This document shows positions 37,580-46,880 of a stretch of 64,000 bases of DNA, piece after piece. Both the position numbers and the translations under genes were made by a program. The stretch spans positions 30,728-94,727 of the forward strand of contig JAGOBB010000008.1 in NCBI GenBank assembly GCA_017983615.1. The letters run 5' to 3'. The notes under the pieces were generated by a model. That model did not search any database, was not told where the DNA came from, and saw only the letters and a list, made by a program, of their open reading frames with translations. This DNA comes from Azonexus sp. GTDB lineage: Bacteria; Pseudomonadota; Gammaproteobacteria; Burkholderiales; Rhodocyclaceae. Within the stretch, counting starts at the first letter, position 1, and each line of letters begins with the position of its first letter.

Positions 37580-38737
37580 TTACAAAGCTTTACAAAGGCG
37601 CTCGGCGGCGGCGCGCAGGGTGGCCTCCTGTTTGGCAAAGCAGAAACGGACAACGCGGTCGTCGCGGCCGTCGGCATAGAACACCGAAATCGGGATGACG
37701 GCAACGCCGACCTCGCGGGTGAGCCATTCGGCGAATTCGCGGTCCGGCCGGTCGGAGATGCTGTCGTAGCGCGCCAGCTGAAAATAGGTGCCGCGGCAGG
37801 GCAGCAATTCGAAGGGCGTGGCGGCCAGCAGGTCGCGGAAGAAATCGCGCTTTTGCTGGTAGAAGGCGGCCAGCCCGAGATGTCGCCGCGCATCCTGCAT
37901 GTATTCGGCAATGGCCAGTTGCGACGGGGCATGCACGGTGAAGACGTTGAACTGGTGCACCTTGCGGAATTCAGCCATCAATGCTGCCGGGGCGACCACA
38001 TAGCCGATCTTCCAGCCGGTAATGTGATAGGTCTTGCCGAAGCTGGAAACGACGATGCTGCGTTCGGCCAGTTCGGGATGGCCGCACAGGCTGGCGTGCT
38101 GTTCGCCGTCGAACAGGATGTGCTCGTAGACCTCGTCGGAGAGGATCACGATGTCGGTACCGCGCACCAGTTTTGCCAGTTTTTCGAGGCCGACCGTAGC
38201 ATTCACGCTACCGGTCGGGTTGTGCGGCGAATTGACGATGATCATCCGCGTTTTGGGCGAAATCAGGCCGGCGACCTGTTCCCAGTCGGGCTGGTAATCG
38301 GGAAAGTGCAATTGGGCGTAAACGGCCTTGCCGCCGACGGTTTCGATGGCCGGCACATAGCTGTCGTAGACCGGCTCGAAGACGATCACCTCGTCGCCCG
38401 ACCGGACGAAGGCGGCAATTGCGGTGAAGATCGCCTGGGTCGCCCCGGCCGTGACCGTGACTTCGGATTCGACGTCGTAGCGCGGACCGTAAAGGGTGGC
38501 GACCTTGTCCACAATGGCCTGGCGCAGTTCCGGCAGGCCGGTCATCGGCGCGTACTGGTTGCGGCCGGCGAGCATGTGCCGGTGCATGGCCTCGAACAGC
38601 GCCGGTTCGGCCTGGAAGTCCGGGAAACCCTGCGACAGATTGACGGCACCGCACTCGGCAGCCAGCCGGGACATGACGGTAAAAATCGTGGTCCCCATCT
38701 GCGGGTACCGGGAATCGATGCGAATGTTTGTCTGCAT
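37580..38737 (-). CDS. Methionine aminotransferase (YbdL-type PLP enzyme)
   Basis: 385 residues, class I/II aminotransferase. Seen: VNLSQGFPDF, NQYAPMTGLPELRQAI, the Asp/Tyr region DEVYEHILFDG, the PLP lysine in SSFGKTYHITGWKIGY, and a C-terminal Arg in RFCFAKQ. YbdL and MtnE-like enzymes regenerate methionine from 4-methylthio-2-oxobutanoate; mtnA is 2.3 kb away but with intervening genes. Motif site 10 is in it, read as NATVGLEKLAKL, where the A-tracts make up the lysine codons. Confidence 0.85.
   Translation of the reverse strand: MQTNIRIDSRYPQMGTTIFTVMSRLAAECGAVNLSQGFPDFQAEPALFEAMHRHMLAGRNQYAPMTGLPELRQAIVDKVATLYGPRYDVESEVTVTAGATQAIFTAIAAFVRSGDEVIVFEPVYDSYVPAIETVGGKAVYAQLHFPDYQPDWEQVAGLISPKTRMIIVNSPHNPTGSVNATVGLEKLAKLVRGTDIVILSDEVYEHILFDGEQHASLCGHPELAERSIVVSSFGKTYHITGWKIGYVVAPAALMAEFRKVHQFNVFTVHAPSQLAIAEYMQDARRHLGLAAFYQQKRDFFRDLLAATPFELLPCRGTYFQLARYDSISDRPDREFAEWLTREVGVAVIPISVFYADGRDDRVVRFCFAKQEATLRAAAERLCKAL
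38171..38203 (-). repeat. Candidate uptake-signal motif, site 10 (full core)
   Basis: Inside the aminotransferase gene. Minus-strand GAATGCTACGGTCGGCC, then AAAAAC and AAAAC. Confidence 0.75.
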
Positions 38738-38810
38738 GCTGCGCGGCCGTTGGAAACAGCCGAATCATGCGGCAGCGCCGCACGCAGGACAAGTCTTGGC
38801 GGGGACGGCC

Positions 38811-40791
38811 TTAAAGTTTGGAGGCCATCCCTTGCAGGTGATCAAGCCGGCCGAGCAGTTCGTTCAGCGTCGCCATGCCGCGCGTCAGTTCATCGACATT
38901 GGACAGGCTCTGCGTCACCTGGGCCTGTTCGCGGGCGGCATCGGTGGTCATCTGCGAGATTTGCGCCGAGGCTGCTTCGCTGCGTTCGATCAGTTGATTG
39001 ATCGAGCGCAGGGTTTCCTCGGCGATGCCGCGGATACCCGAAATGGTCTGCACCGCCTCGCGGATGCTGGATGCCGTGGCGTCGGCCTGATTCTTGGCCG
39101 ATTGCGCCAGCTTTCGTACCTCGTCGGCGACCACCGCAAACCCGCGCCCCGCCTCGCCGGCCCGCGCTGCCTCGATGGCGGCGTTGAGGGCCAGCAGATT
39201 GGTCTGATCGGCGATGGCGCTGATCCCGCCGGTAATCGAACCGATGGCCTTGGAGAGACGCTCCAGATCGTCCAGCCCCGCCCCCAGGCTGGCCTGGGAA
39301 GTCTGCGAGGTCTTGGCCGATTCGCCGACGGCGAACATCAGCGTCATCGCCTCGTTCAGCGTCGCCGCCTGCTGCCGGAAACCGGAAGCCAGCGACGGCA
39401 GGGTATCGATGACCGGCTGGACACTGCGCTCGTAGTTGAGCACCTGCTCGACCATGCCGCGCTGGATGCCGTTCAGCGTGATCCAGCGCTGCAACGCGCG
39501 CTGCCCGTAGTGGTTGGAAAACGCCGCGTAGGAGACCGGGAAGGCGTTCATGAAGGGGTCGGAGAATCCCGGCCCGTCGCGGAAGAAGACCAGCGCAGAC
39601 AGCGTCTGGTTGATCGGAATGCCCAGAATCTCGCCAAAGGTCGAAAAGCCAGCCGCCGGCGTATCGGCAAAGAATGCTGCGCGACCGAGCACGGCGGCAT
39701 TTCCCACCCGGCGCAGCACACAGTCGTTGAGCAGCATGGCCAGCGGCGCGCCCTTGCCAGCGAGGAATTGCTGCCAGTCGCGTTGCGTGGTGGCGACGAA
39801 ATCCTCCTGCTTCAGCAGATGCAGGCAATCGCCGAACTCGATGTCGCAGAAGAAAGCCGTCTTGTCAGCGCCCAGCGCCGCCACCGAGCGGATGAACATC
39901 TCGCCATCGACGGAAACGGCAAAGGTATGGTTGCCAAGATGTTTGCCGACATCGCTTTCCGGGCAACGGAAGTGACTGGCCAGCGCGGTCAGGAAGCCAA
40001 CCGTCCTCGGCGAAAACGCTGCTGACTGTCCGCGCCACCGGATCGGCCTCGGCGACCAGCCAGCTCTTGCCGGCCGGAACGAAATTCTGCGATTTGAACG
40101 GCGAGAAGCGGATGCCGGGCTTGACCTTGCAGAAGATCAGCATGGCCTTGCCAGTCAGCACCTGACGACCGTCGTGCATGTAGGTGCCGGAAAAATCCAG
40201 CTTGCCACCGGCCGAACCGCCGACGGCCAGGCAGGGGAAGCGTTTGCTCTCATACCAGGCGCGCATCAGGAAGCCTTCCGAGGCGGAGAGGCCATCGCAG
40301 AAAATCAGCGCGAAGGTATCCTGGGCGTTGATCTGGAAGGAGGGATTGACCTTGCCCAGTTCCTGGGCGATGCGGCTGACGCGCTCGGTAACGGTAGCGC
40401 CCTGGCCCATGCGCAGGTCCATGCTGTGGATTTCGGCCCGCTCGACGATCTCGTCGGACAGCCAGAGGTAGCTGCCTTCGCGGTCATGCGCTTCGGCGCC
40501 GCAATAGGTCGAATCGCCGCCGCTGCACAGGGCGCCGGTTGAAGAGAGCGCGGCGAAGGTCATGTTGCCGGCACCAGCCACGGCGCGACTCAGGCCGTCG
40601 GCAACCCCGGGAAAAGCGGCATACGGCGGTACAAAACCGATGAACAGGCCGCCTGCGGATTCCGGCAAACCCAAGGCCTGTCGGTTGGCTGGCAGGCGGT
40701 CCGCGTTATAACGCCCGCGGTGTGCCAGTAGCTGATCGGCAGATTGACGGTTGGCGGCGTCCGCTGGTTTTGACTTGAAAAACGAAAACAT
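38811..40791 (-). pseudogene. FIST-domain/methyl-accepting chemotaxis protein, one frameshift
   Basis: The first ORF (from ATG 40791) encodes a FIST_N domain (~residues 30-230) and the start of FIST_C; it then runs out of frame near 40000. The second, overlapping ORF continues the FIST_C domain and a methyl-accepting signalling helical bundle ([34 protein letters not shown]). Removing the single base 39999 joins them as ...[16 protein letters not shown]... in one 659-residue protein. No transmembrane helix is apparent. FIST proteins sense small ligands such as amino acids. Either the gene is really broken or the base is an assembly error. Confidence 0.85.
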
Positions 40792-40936
40792 CTTTTGTCC
40801 CCCCAGTATTTAGGGCTGTGGCCGTATTTCAGAATACTTGGCCGATATTTTTTGGCGACCTGCGAAAACGGACGCCGATGTTCAATTTTATCATTTTTCT
40901 AAAAACTTAAAAAGCATCTGCTTATTTTGCCACTTA

Positions 40937-40956
40937 TTCTCTCGACGTCGCGAGAA
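40937..40956. promoter_or_regulatory. Near-perfect 20-base palindrome
   Basis: TTCTCTCGACGTCGCGAGAA has one mismatch between the arms. It lies between the FIST gene and mtnA, 106 bases upstream of mtnA and 146 upstream of the FIST gene, so it could be an operator for either. No known regulator is recognised. Confidence 0.35.
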
Positions 40957-41061
40957 TTTATCCTGCCCGGGCTTCCTTGACGACAGCGTGGCCGTCACAA
41001 TGACGGGCACAGCGCCATCAATAATAAACATCATCCCCCCGCCCGTTCAAAGATACAACCC

Positions 41062-42142
<1,081 letters not shown>

Positions 42143-42150
<8 letters not shown>

Positions 42151-42772
42151 CCCGCGCAGCGAACTGATCGCCACCGCCCGCGCCATGCAGCCGGCCGGCC
42201 TCAACAAAGGCACCGCCGGCAACGTCAGCGTCCGTGACGGCGACGGTTTCTACATCACGCCGACCGGCATAGCCTACGCCGACCTGCGCGAAGACGACAT
42301 CCCGCTGATGCACCTCGACGGCTCACACGTCGGCAAGCGCCAGCCGTCGTCGGAATGGCGCTTCCATGGCGACCTCTACGCCAGCCGGCCGGAAGTCGGC
42401 GCGGTGCTGCATGCCCACTCGCCATTCGCCGTCAGCCTGGCCTGCCTGCGCCTCGACATTCCGCCCTTCCATTACATGATCGCCCGCTTCGGCGGCGACA
42501 CCATCCGCTGCGCCGACTACGCCATTTTTGGCTCCCAGGAACTATCGACCGTAGCATTGCAGGCCATGGCCGGCCGCAAGGGCTGCCTGCTCGCCAACCA
42601 CGGTCTGCTCGTCGCCGGCCGCGACCTGACCGAGGCGCTGGCCCTGGCCATCGAACTCGAAGAACTCTGCGAGCAATATTGGCGCGCCTGCCAACTCGGC
42701 ACCCCGGTCCTGCTCTCGGCCGGCGAAATGGCCGAGGTGCTGGAAAAGTTCAAGGGCTATGGACAGCAATGA
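42143..42772 (+). CDS. Class II aldolase, FucA/Ald2 type
   Basis: 209 residues. Resembles L-fuculose-1-phosphate aldolase (GLNKGTAGNVSVRDGDGFYITPTG, PSSEWRFHGDLYASRPEVGAVLHAHSP) with the zinc/catalytic residues Glu in SSEW, HAH and His in LANHG. Together with the overlapping mtnA this fits Ald2/DrdA, which splits 5-(methylthio)- or 5-deoxyribulose 1-phosphate into DHAP and an aldehyde. MtnB, the dehydratase of the classical salvage pathway, belongs to the same family but its usual signature is different; I rate it less likely. Start shares bases with the mtnA stop. Confidence 0.8.
42524..42560 (-). repeat. Candidate uptake-signal motif, site 11 (core, displaced tract)
   Basis: Inside the aldolase gene. 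Minus-strand GCAATGCTACGGTCGATAG, with the A-tract further away than usual. Encodes LSTVALQ. Confidence 0.6.
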
Positions 42773-43722
42773 ACGCTGATCACGATCTCTCGCGCTGGAC
42801 CCACGACCACCGCTACGCCATCGGCAATGCCGCCGCCGAACGCGGCACGCGACTGGTCATGTGGATCACCATCGCCACCATGCTGGTCGAAATCGTCGCC
42901 GGCTGGTGGTTCAACTCCATGGCCGTGCTCGCCGACGGTTGGCACATGAGCTCGCACGCACTGGCCATCGGCCTCTCAGCCTTCGCCTACAGCGCCGCCC
43001 GCAAATACGCCAGCGACCCCAGCTTCGCCTTCGGCACCTGGAAAATCGAAGTGCTAGCCAGCTACACCAGCGCCATCTTCCTGCTCGGCGTCGCCGCCGC
43101 GATGGTCTTCGGCTCGCTCGAACGCCTGTGGTCGCCGCAGCCCATCCACTACGCCGAAGCCATGGGCGTCGCCGTCCTCGGCCTGGCCGTCAACCTGGTC
43201 TGCGCGCTGATCCTCGGCGGCGCACACGACCACCACGATCATGACCATCATCACGGGCATGACCATGCGCATGATCATCACCACGACCTCAATCTCAAGG
43301 CCGCCTACATCCACGTCGTCACCGACGCGCTGACCTCGGTGCTCGCCATCGCCGCGCTGGCCGGCGGCTGGCTCTACGGCTGGGCCTGGCTCGACCCGGC
43401 CACCGGCCTCGTCGGCGCCGTGCTGGTCGCCCTGTGGGCCAAGAACCTGATCGTGCAAAGCGGCCGCGTGCTGCTCGACCGCGAGATGGACCACCCCGTC
43501 GTCGCCGAAATCCGCGAAGTGATTTCAGCGCTGCCGGAAAGCGGGCAAACCCAGCTAACCGACCTCCACGTCTGGCGCATCGGCAACGGTGCCTACGCCT
43601 GCGCGCTCAGCCTGCTCACCCACGACACGGCGCTGACCCCGCTGGATATCCGCGAAGCGTTGTCGGTGCATGAAGAAATAGTCCATGCGACGGTGGAGAT
43701 TCATCGCTGCGACGTCTGCTGA
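42769..43722 (+). CDS. dmeF: Cation diffusion facilitator, DmeF-like
   Basis: 317 residues from ATG 42769 that overlaps the aldolase stop (ATGA). Six transmembrane helices; the first metal-binding pair of Asp/His in SMAVLADGWHMSSHALAIG and the second in YIHVVTDALTSVLAIAALA. Between TM4 and TM5 lies a His/Asp-rich loop (about residue 158-185, DHHDHDHHHGHDHAHDHHHD type). DmeF-like proteins export Co2+ or Ni2+ by proton antiport. Its coupling to mtnA-aldolase has no obvious metabolic reason. Confidence 0.85.
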   Translation: MNADHDLSRWTHDHRYAIGNAAAERGTRLVMWITIATMLVEIVAGWWFNSMAVLADGWHMSSHALAIGLSAFAYSAARKYASDPSFAFGTWKIEVLASYTSAIFLLGVAAAMVFGSLERLWSPQPIHYAEAMGVAVLGLAVNLVCALILGGAHDHHDHDHHHGHDHAHDHHHDLNLKAAYIHVVTDALTSVLAIAALAGGWLYGWAWLDPATGLVGAVLVALWAKNLIVQSGRVLLDREMDHPVVAEIREVISALPESGQTQLTDLHVWRIGNGAYACALSLLTHDTALTPLDIREALSVHEEIVHATVEIHRCDVC

Positions 43723-43757
43723 CTATGGTCGGCCCGAGAGGAAGGCAAAATCATCGC

Positions 43758-43801
43758 TTTTCGATTTTGGGCAAAATTTCCGGCCGACCGTAGCATTTGC
43801 C
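43758..43801 (-). repeat. Candidate uptake-signal motif, site 12 (full)
   Basis: Minus strand: GGCAAATGCTACGGTCGGCC, then AAATTTTG and an A4 tract, a textbook fit. Confidence 0.85.
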
Positions 43802-43895
43802 GCCCGCTGCCGGAAATATGCTATTTTGCTAAACGGTCGGGTTAATTCATGGCCCGAGTTAAATAGGGAATAGTGGTCTGACCCCCATTAATCTG

Positions 43896-43930
43896 TTGGC
43901 CCTTTTTTCGGGCCGACCGTAGCATTTGCC
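43896..43930 (-). repeat. Candidate uptake-signal motif, site 13 (full)
   Basis: At the left end of block copy A; minus strand GGGCAAATGCTACGGTCGGCCCG, A6. Confidence 0.85.
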
Positions 43931-44051
43931 CGAAGCAGGTGCTCAGGCGCCGGAATCCAGAAGTGATAGCGGGGCAGACCTCGGATTTTGTGGATGCCAC
44001 TATCGGCATCCCCCGTTGCGCGATTTGCCAGCCGGCCGCTTTTAGCTAGCA

Positions 44052-44086
44052 GCTACCGACTAACAACTAGCAACTAGCAACTAAAT
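44052..44086. repeat. Tandem heptamer array
   Basis: Five seven-base units of type ACTARCA: GCTACCG, ACTAACA, ACTAGCA, ACTAGCA, ACTAAAT. A shorter four-unit version is at 45261-45288 and related runs are at 55989-56014 (reverse) and 56061-56089. Confidence 0.8.
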
Positions 44087-44245
44087 CAACTCATGCCGCT
44101 CGCGTTCGAGGCGGGCGATGTAGCGCTGGATGCGGTTTTCGGCGTTGCCGGGCAGGTCGGCGAACTGCAGGCCGATGCGCCATTGGCGGATGCCGGCTCG
44201 CGACTCGCAGGCCGTGATGTGGCGGACCGAGGCCCTGAAGAACAC
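44081..44245 (-). pseudogene. Truncated 3' end of a ycgR-like gene
   Basis: Still open for ~54 codons and ends in RYIARLERERHELI, near-identical to the end of the intact gene at 45283-46026 (RYIARVERERHELI); about three quarters of the residues agree. It has no start and no N-terminal half. Differences are mostly synonymous or conservative, as expected for a copy drifted or brought in from a relative. Confidence 0.8.
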
Positions 44246-44297
44246 AGCTAAAGAAAGCTAAAGGGGCCAGGCTCGAATTAAATTCACGTCTGGCGGA

Positions 44298-44627
44298 TTA
44301 GGTACCGGATGTGGCACGGCGTTTTGCCACTGGCTTTCGAGATGCCTTGGCGGTCGTGTTCGGTTGCTCGGCAAGGCGACCAGTAACGTACTTGTGCAGG
44401 ACGCTGGCGATGAGCGTTTGATACGGCACACCTTCTTCCAGGGCCTTGACCTGAATGTCGCTCAGGTCGCCCGAAGACAGACGGATGTTTACGCGGCGAT
44501 CCTTGATGGCCGTAGCGCGCGCTGCTGCCTTGAACTTTGCGAGTTCCGCCTTGGTGGCGACAGACTTCAACTGGCCTTTGTCGAAGGCCGTCAGAATTTC
44601 AAGTTCATAGTCATCAATCTTCGGCAT
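44298..44627 (-). CDS. BrnA/CopG-like antitoxin
   Basis: 109 residues. A long polar N-terminus (KIDDYELEILTAFDKGQLKSVATKAEL) followed by a ribbon-helix-helix (VNIRLSSGDLSDIQVKALEEGVPYQTLIASVLHKY) that should bind its own promoter as a dimer. Overlaps the toxin gene by 14 bases, in the toxin-first order of brnTA modules. It and the toxin are the only genes in the repeat-bounded island. Confidence 0.75.
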   Translation of the reverse strand: MPKIDDYELEILTAFDKGQLKSVATKAELAKFKAAARATAIKDRRVNIRLSSGDLSDIQVKALEEGVPYQTLIASVLHKYVTGRLAEQPNTTAKASRKPVAKRRATSGT

Positions 44628-44907
44628 CTAAGTCACCTTGATCTAAGTAGTCTCGAGTCGCCTTGCGACTTGGTATCACGGTCTTGAGAAAGAAATAGTC
44701 TTCCTCTTCCACAAAAGGCACCAAGTAGGCGTAGCTGTCACATGCGACGACCAGCACACGCTGTCTCGGATACTTTGTTTGGTTCGGATGAGCAAGGACA
44801 TCCAACAGGCCACCGGCATCGACGGCGACGACAATGCTCTCAAACGAAATCCCCCGCTCCGATCTAAGGGTTTCATTCTTTTCTGCGCTCCAGCGAAATG
44901 GCTTCAT
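44614..44907 (-). CDS. BrnT-family (DUF497) toxin
   Basis: 97 residues. Pattern typical of BrnT: FRWSAEKNETLRSERGISFESIV at the N-terminus, then a beta sheet with RVLVVACDSYAYLVPFV and a short C-terminal helix PSRKATRDYL. BrnT is an RNase T-like translation inhibitor neutralised by BrnA. Start ATG 44907. The region between block copies has few other sequences of note, so the module may have arrived as one piece. Confidence 0.72.
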   Translation of the reverse strand: MKPFRWSAEKNETLRSERGISFESIVVAVDAGGLLDVLAHPNQTKYPRQRVLVVACDSYAYLVPFVEEEDYFFLKTVIPSRKATRDYLDQGDLDAED

Positions 44908-45282
44908 GGGTGAATCCTACTCCGCTGTGTGCCTAATGTCACCACGCCGATGGCAGGCGAAATTTAAGACACCCAACGGAAACAACAGGGGGCACCTGTT
45001 TTTCTTGCCATCTACGGCAACCGACTACCAACTCCCCACTAAATAGTGCCATTCGGGTCAGACCACTATTTCCCCGCTCCCACTCTTCCCCAGCCATTTT
45101 GATTTTGGCCCTTTTTTCGGGCCGACCGTAGCATTTGCCCGAAGCGGGTGCTCAGGCGCCGGAATCCAGAATCGTTAGAGGGGCAGCCCCCCGATTTTGT
45201 GGATGCAAGTATCGGCATCCCCCGTTGCACCATTTGCCAGGCGGCCGCTCTTGGCTAGCGGCTACCGACTAACAACTAGCAA
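44908..45282. other. Gene-free stretch upstream of toxin gene: promoter, repeat and block copy B
   Basis: Contains the toxin promoter region, a broken heptamer-like run near 45009-45045, the inverted repeat arm GGGTCAGACCACTATTTCCCC (45054-45074), motif site 14, and most of block copy B. No ORF with coding character. Confidence 0.65.
45097..45139 (-). repeat. Candidate uptake-signal motif, site 14 (full)
   Basis: Minus strand: GGGCAAATGCTACGGTCGGCCCG, A6, five bases, A4. Left end of block copy B. Confidence 0.85.
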
Positions 45283-45447
45283 CTAAATCAACTCATGCCG
45301 CTCGCGCTCGACGCGGGCGATGTAGCGCTGGATGCGGGCTTCCTCGGCGCCGGGCAGGCCGTCGAACTGCAGGCCGATGCGCCACTGCATGTTGCCGGTC
45401 CGCGATTCGCGGGCGGTGACATGGCGCACCGAGGCCCGGAAGAACAG
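45105..45447. repeat. Direct repeat block, copy B
   Basis: About 343 bases; pairs with copy A. It covers motif site 14, the heptamer run and the 3' end of the intact ycgR gene, so the duplicated copy is a segment across that gene's end. Confidence 0.85.
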
Positions 45448-46026
45448 GTCGCGCTCGTCCTCAGGCAACGAAAAATGGCAGTTTTCGAGTTTCATGCCGG
45501 TGACCAGCCCTTCCGGCTGGGCGCTTGCGGTCAGGGCGATACCGGCCACTGAAATGTCGTGCGCCGGCAGGGTCAGCAAGCCGGTGGCGGCTGCACGGCC
45601 GAAGAACTGGAGCGGGCGGAGGTGCGGCGTCTCGATCCGGAAATACTCACGGCGCTGCAGACGCAGCAGGCGTTTCGGCACGCTGACCGCAAACGCCTTG
45701 CCGCCTTCGTACTTAACCTCCCGAGCCGGCCCGGTCACGAACTGGACATGGATGCCCGCCGGCCGGCCGACGAAGACGTTGCGCTCGCTGCTCAGGAACT
45801 GTCGGTTTGTCTCGTCGCTGCCGCTGCAATCGAAAATCAGCACCCCGCTGTGTGGCTCAACGCTGAGCAGCGTGGTCAGGAACATGTTCTGACCGCCGCC
45901 GAATTGCACCGAGAACGGGTCGCGCTCGCGGGCGAAGCCGGTCAGCATGAAGGCCACCGGCAACGTGCCGACGACGTGAAAGCGTTCCTCGATCTCGGCT
46001 TCGGTCAGCTGGGCGATCTGGCTCAC
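45283..46026 (-). CDS. YcgR-like flagellar brake (PilZ) protein
   Basis: 247 residues from GTG 46026, overlapping the second reductase's stop (GTGA); a longer frame runs into that gene. N-terminal YcgR domain (FMLTGFARERDPFSVQF..), then the PilZ domain with the c-di-GMP motif RLLRLQRREYFRIETP (RxxxR) and DISVAGIALTA ((D/N)xSxxG). YcgR-type proteins bind c-di-GMP and slow the flagellar motor. Third gene after two reductases, an odd neighbour for glyoxylate enzymes. Its 3' end is duplicated 1.2 kb away. Confidence 0.85.
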   Translation of the reverse strand: MSQIAQLTEAEIEERFHVVGTLPVAFMLTGFARERDPFSVQFGGGQNMFLTTLLSVEPHSGVLIFDCSGSDETNRQFLSSERNVFVGRPAGIHVQFVTGPAREVKYEGGKAFAVSVPKRLLRLQRREYFRIETPHLRPLQFFGRAAATGLLTLPAHDISVAGIALTASAQPEGLVTGMKLENCHFSLPEDERDLFFRASVRHVTARESRTGNMQWRIGLQFDGLPGAEEARIQRYIARVERERHELI

Positions 46027-46880
46027 TGCAACTCCAGTACGCGCAGCAGCGAGGCGGTGTCGTCGCGCCCCCAGCCCTGCGCCATCAGGGCGTTCAGTTG
46101 CTGGCCGACGACGGCGGCCAGCGGCACGGGCACGCCGCTTTGCCGCGCCGCTTCCATGACCAGCCCGAAATCCTTGTGATGCAGCCGCGCCTCGATGCCG
46201 GCCGCGAAATCGCGGCGGACCATACGCTCGCCCATCACGTCGAGCACGCGCGAGGCGGCGGAACCGCCAGCCAGCGCCTGCTTGACCTTGGCACAATCGA
46301 CACCGGCCGCAGCAGCCAGGCGCATGGCTTCGGCTGCCGCCTGGATGGCGGCAACCATGATCATCTGGTTGCAGGCCTTGGCGACCTGCCCGGCGCCATT
46401 CGGGCCGACATGGACGATGCGCTTGCCCAGGCAGTCGAGCAGCGGGCGGACGCGTTCCAGCACCGCCGCGTCGCCGCCGGCCATGATGGCCAGCGTGGCG
46501 TCGATGGCGCCCTGGGCACCGCCGGACACCGGCGCGTCGAGCATGTGGATGCCCTTGCCGGCAAGCTGCGCAGCGATCTTGCGCGCTGCCTCCGGGGCGA
46601 TGGTCGAGCAGTCGACCAGCACCGAACCGGGCGCCATGCCTTCGATCAGACCGTTCTCGCCGAGCGCGACGCCTTCGACATCGGCGCTCGATGTGATCAC
46701 CGTGAATACCACTTCGCAGCAGCGGCCAAGTTCAGCCGGCGTGGCGCAGATGCGGGCCGGCAGGTCGCCAACGCTCTCTGGCCGGCGCGCCCAGACGGCC
46801 AGTTCATGGCCTGCACTGTGCAGATGCAGCGCCATCGGGCGCCCCATGACGCCGAGTCCGATGAAACCAACTTTCATCAT
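46023..46880 (-). CDS. 2-hydroxy-3-oxopropionate reductase-like, second copy
   Basis: 285 residues from ATG 46880, overlapping the stop of the first copy; MKVG at 46877 is an alternative. Beta-hydroxyacid dehydrogenase with the Rossmann start FIGLGVMGRPMA, substrate loop DAPVSGGAQGA, and catalytic Lys in GQVAKACNQM. Reduces tartronate semialdehyde or a related substrate with NAD(P)H. It is only moderately similar to its tandem neighbour, so a distinct substrate is possible. Confidence 0.85.
   Translation of the reverse strand: MMKVGFIGLGVMGRPMALHLHSAGHELAVWARRPESVGDLPARICATPAELGRCCEVVFTVITSSADVEGVALGENGLIEGMAPGSVLVDCSTIAPEAARKIAAQLAGKGIHMLDAPVSGGAQGAIDATLAIMAGGDAAVLERVRPLLDCLGKRIVHVGPNGAGQVAKACNQMIMVAAIQAAAEAMRLAAAAGVDCAKVKQALAGGSAASRVLDVMGERMVRRDFAAGIEARLHHKDFGLVMEAARQSGVPVPLAAVVGQQLNALMAQGWGRDDTASLLRVLELQ

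Larger units (their letters stand above)
43896..44245. repeat. Direct repeat block, copy A (pair of 45105-45447)
   Basis: About 350 bases, roughly 85% alike copy B by eye and collinear with it. The only length difference I find is one extra heptamer ACTAGCA (7 bases) in the tandem heptamer run. It contains motif site 13, the heptamers at 44052-44083, and the 3' end of a ycgR-like gene. Confidence 0.85.
43723..44297. other. Gene-free island: motif sites 12 and 13, REP-like stretch, block copy A, ycgR remnant
   Basis: No intact gene. From left: motif site 12 (43758-43801), a stretch AATAGTGGTCTGACCCC near 43868 that is inverted at 45055-45072, block copy A with motif site 13 (43896-44245), and a second repeat-like segment GGGGCCAGGCTCGAATTAA near 44263. 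These short elements look like known beta- and gammaproteobacterial dispersed repeats (inference). Confidence 0.7.
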
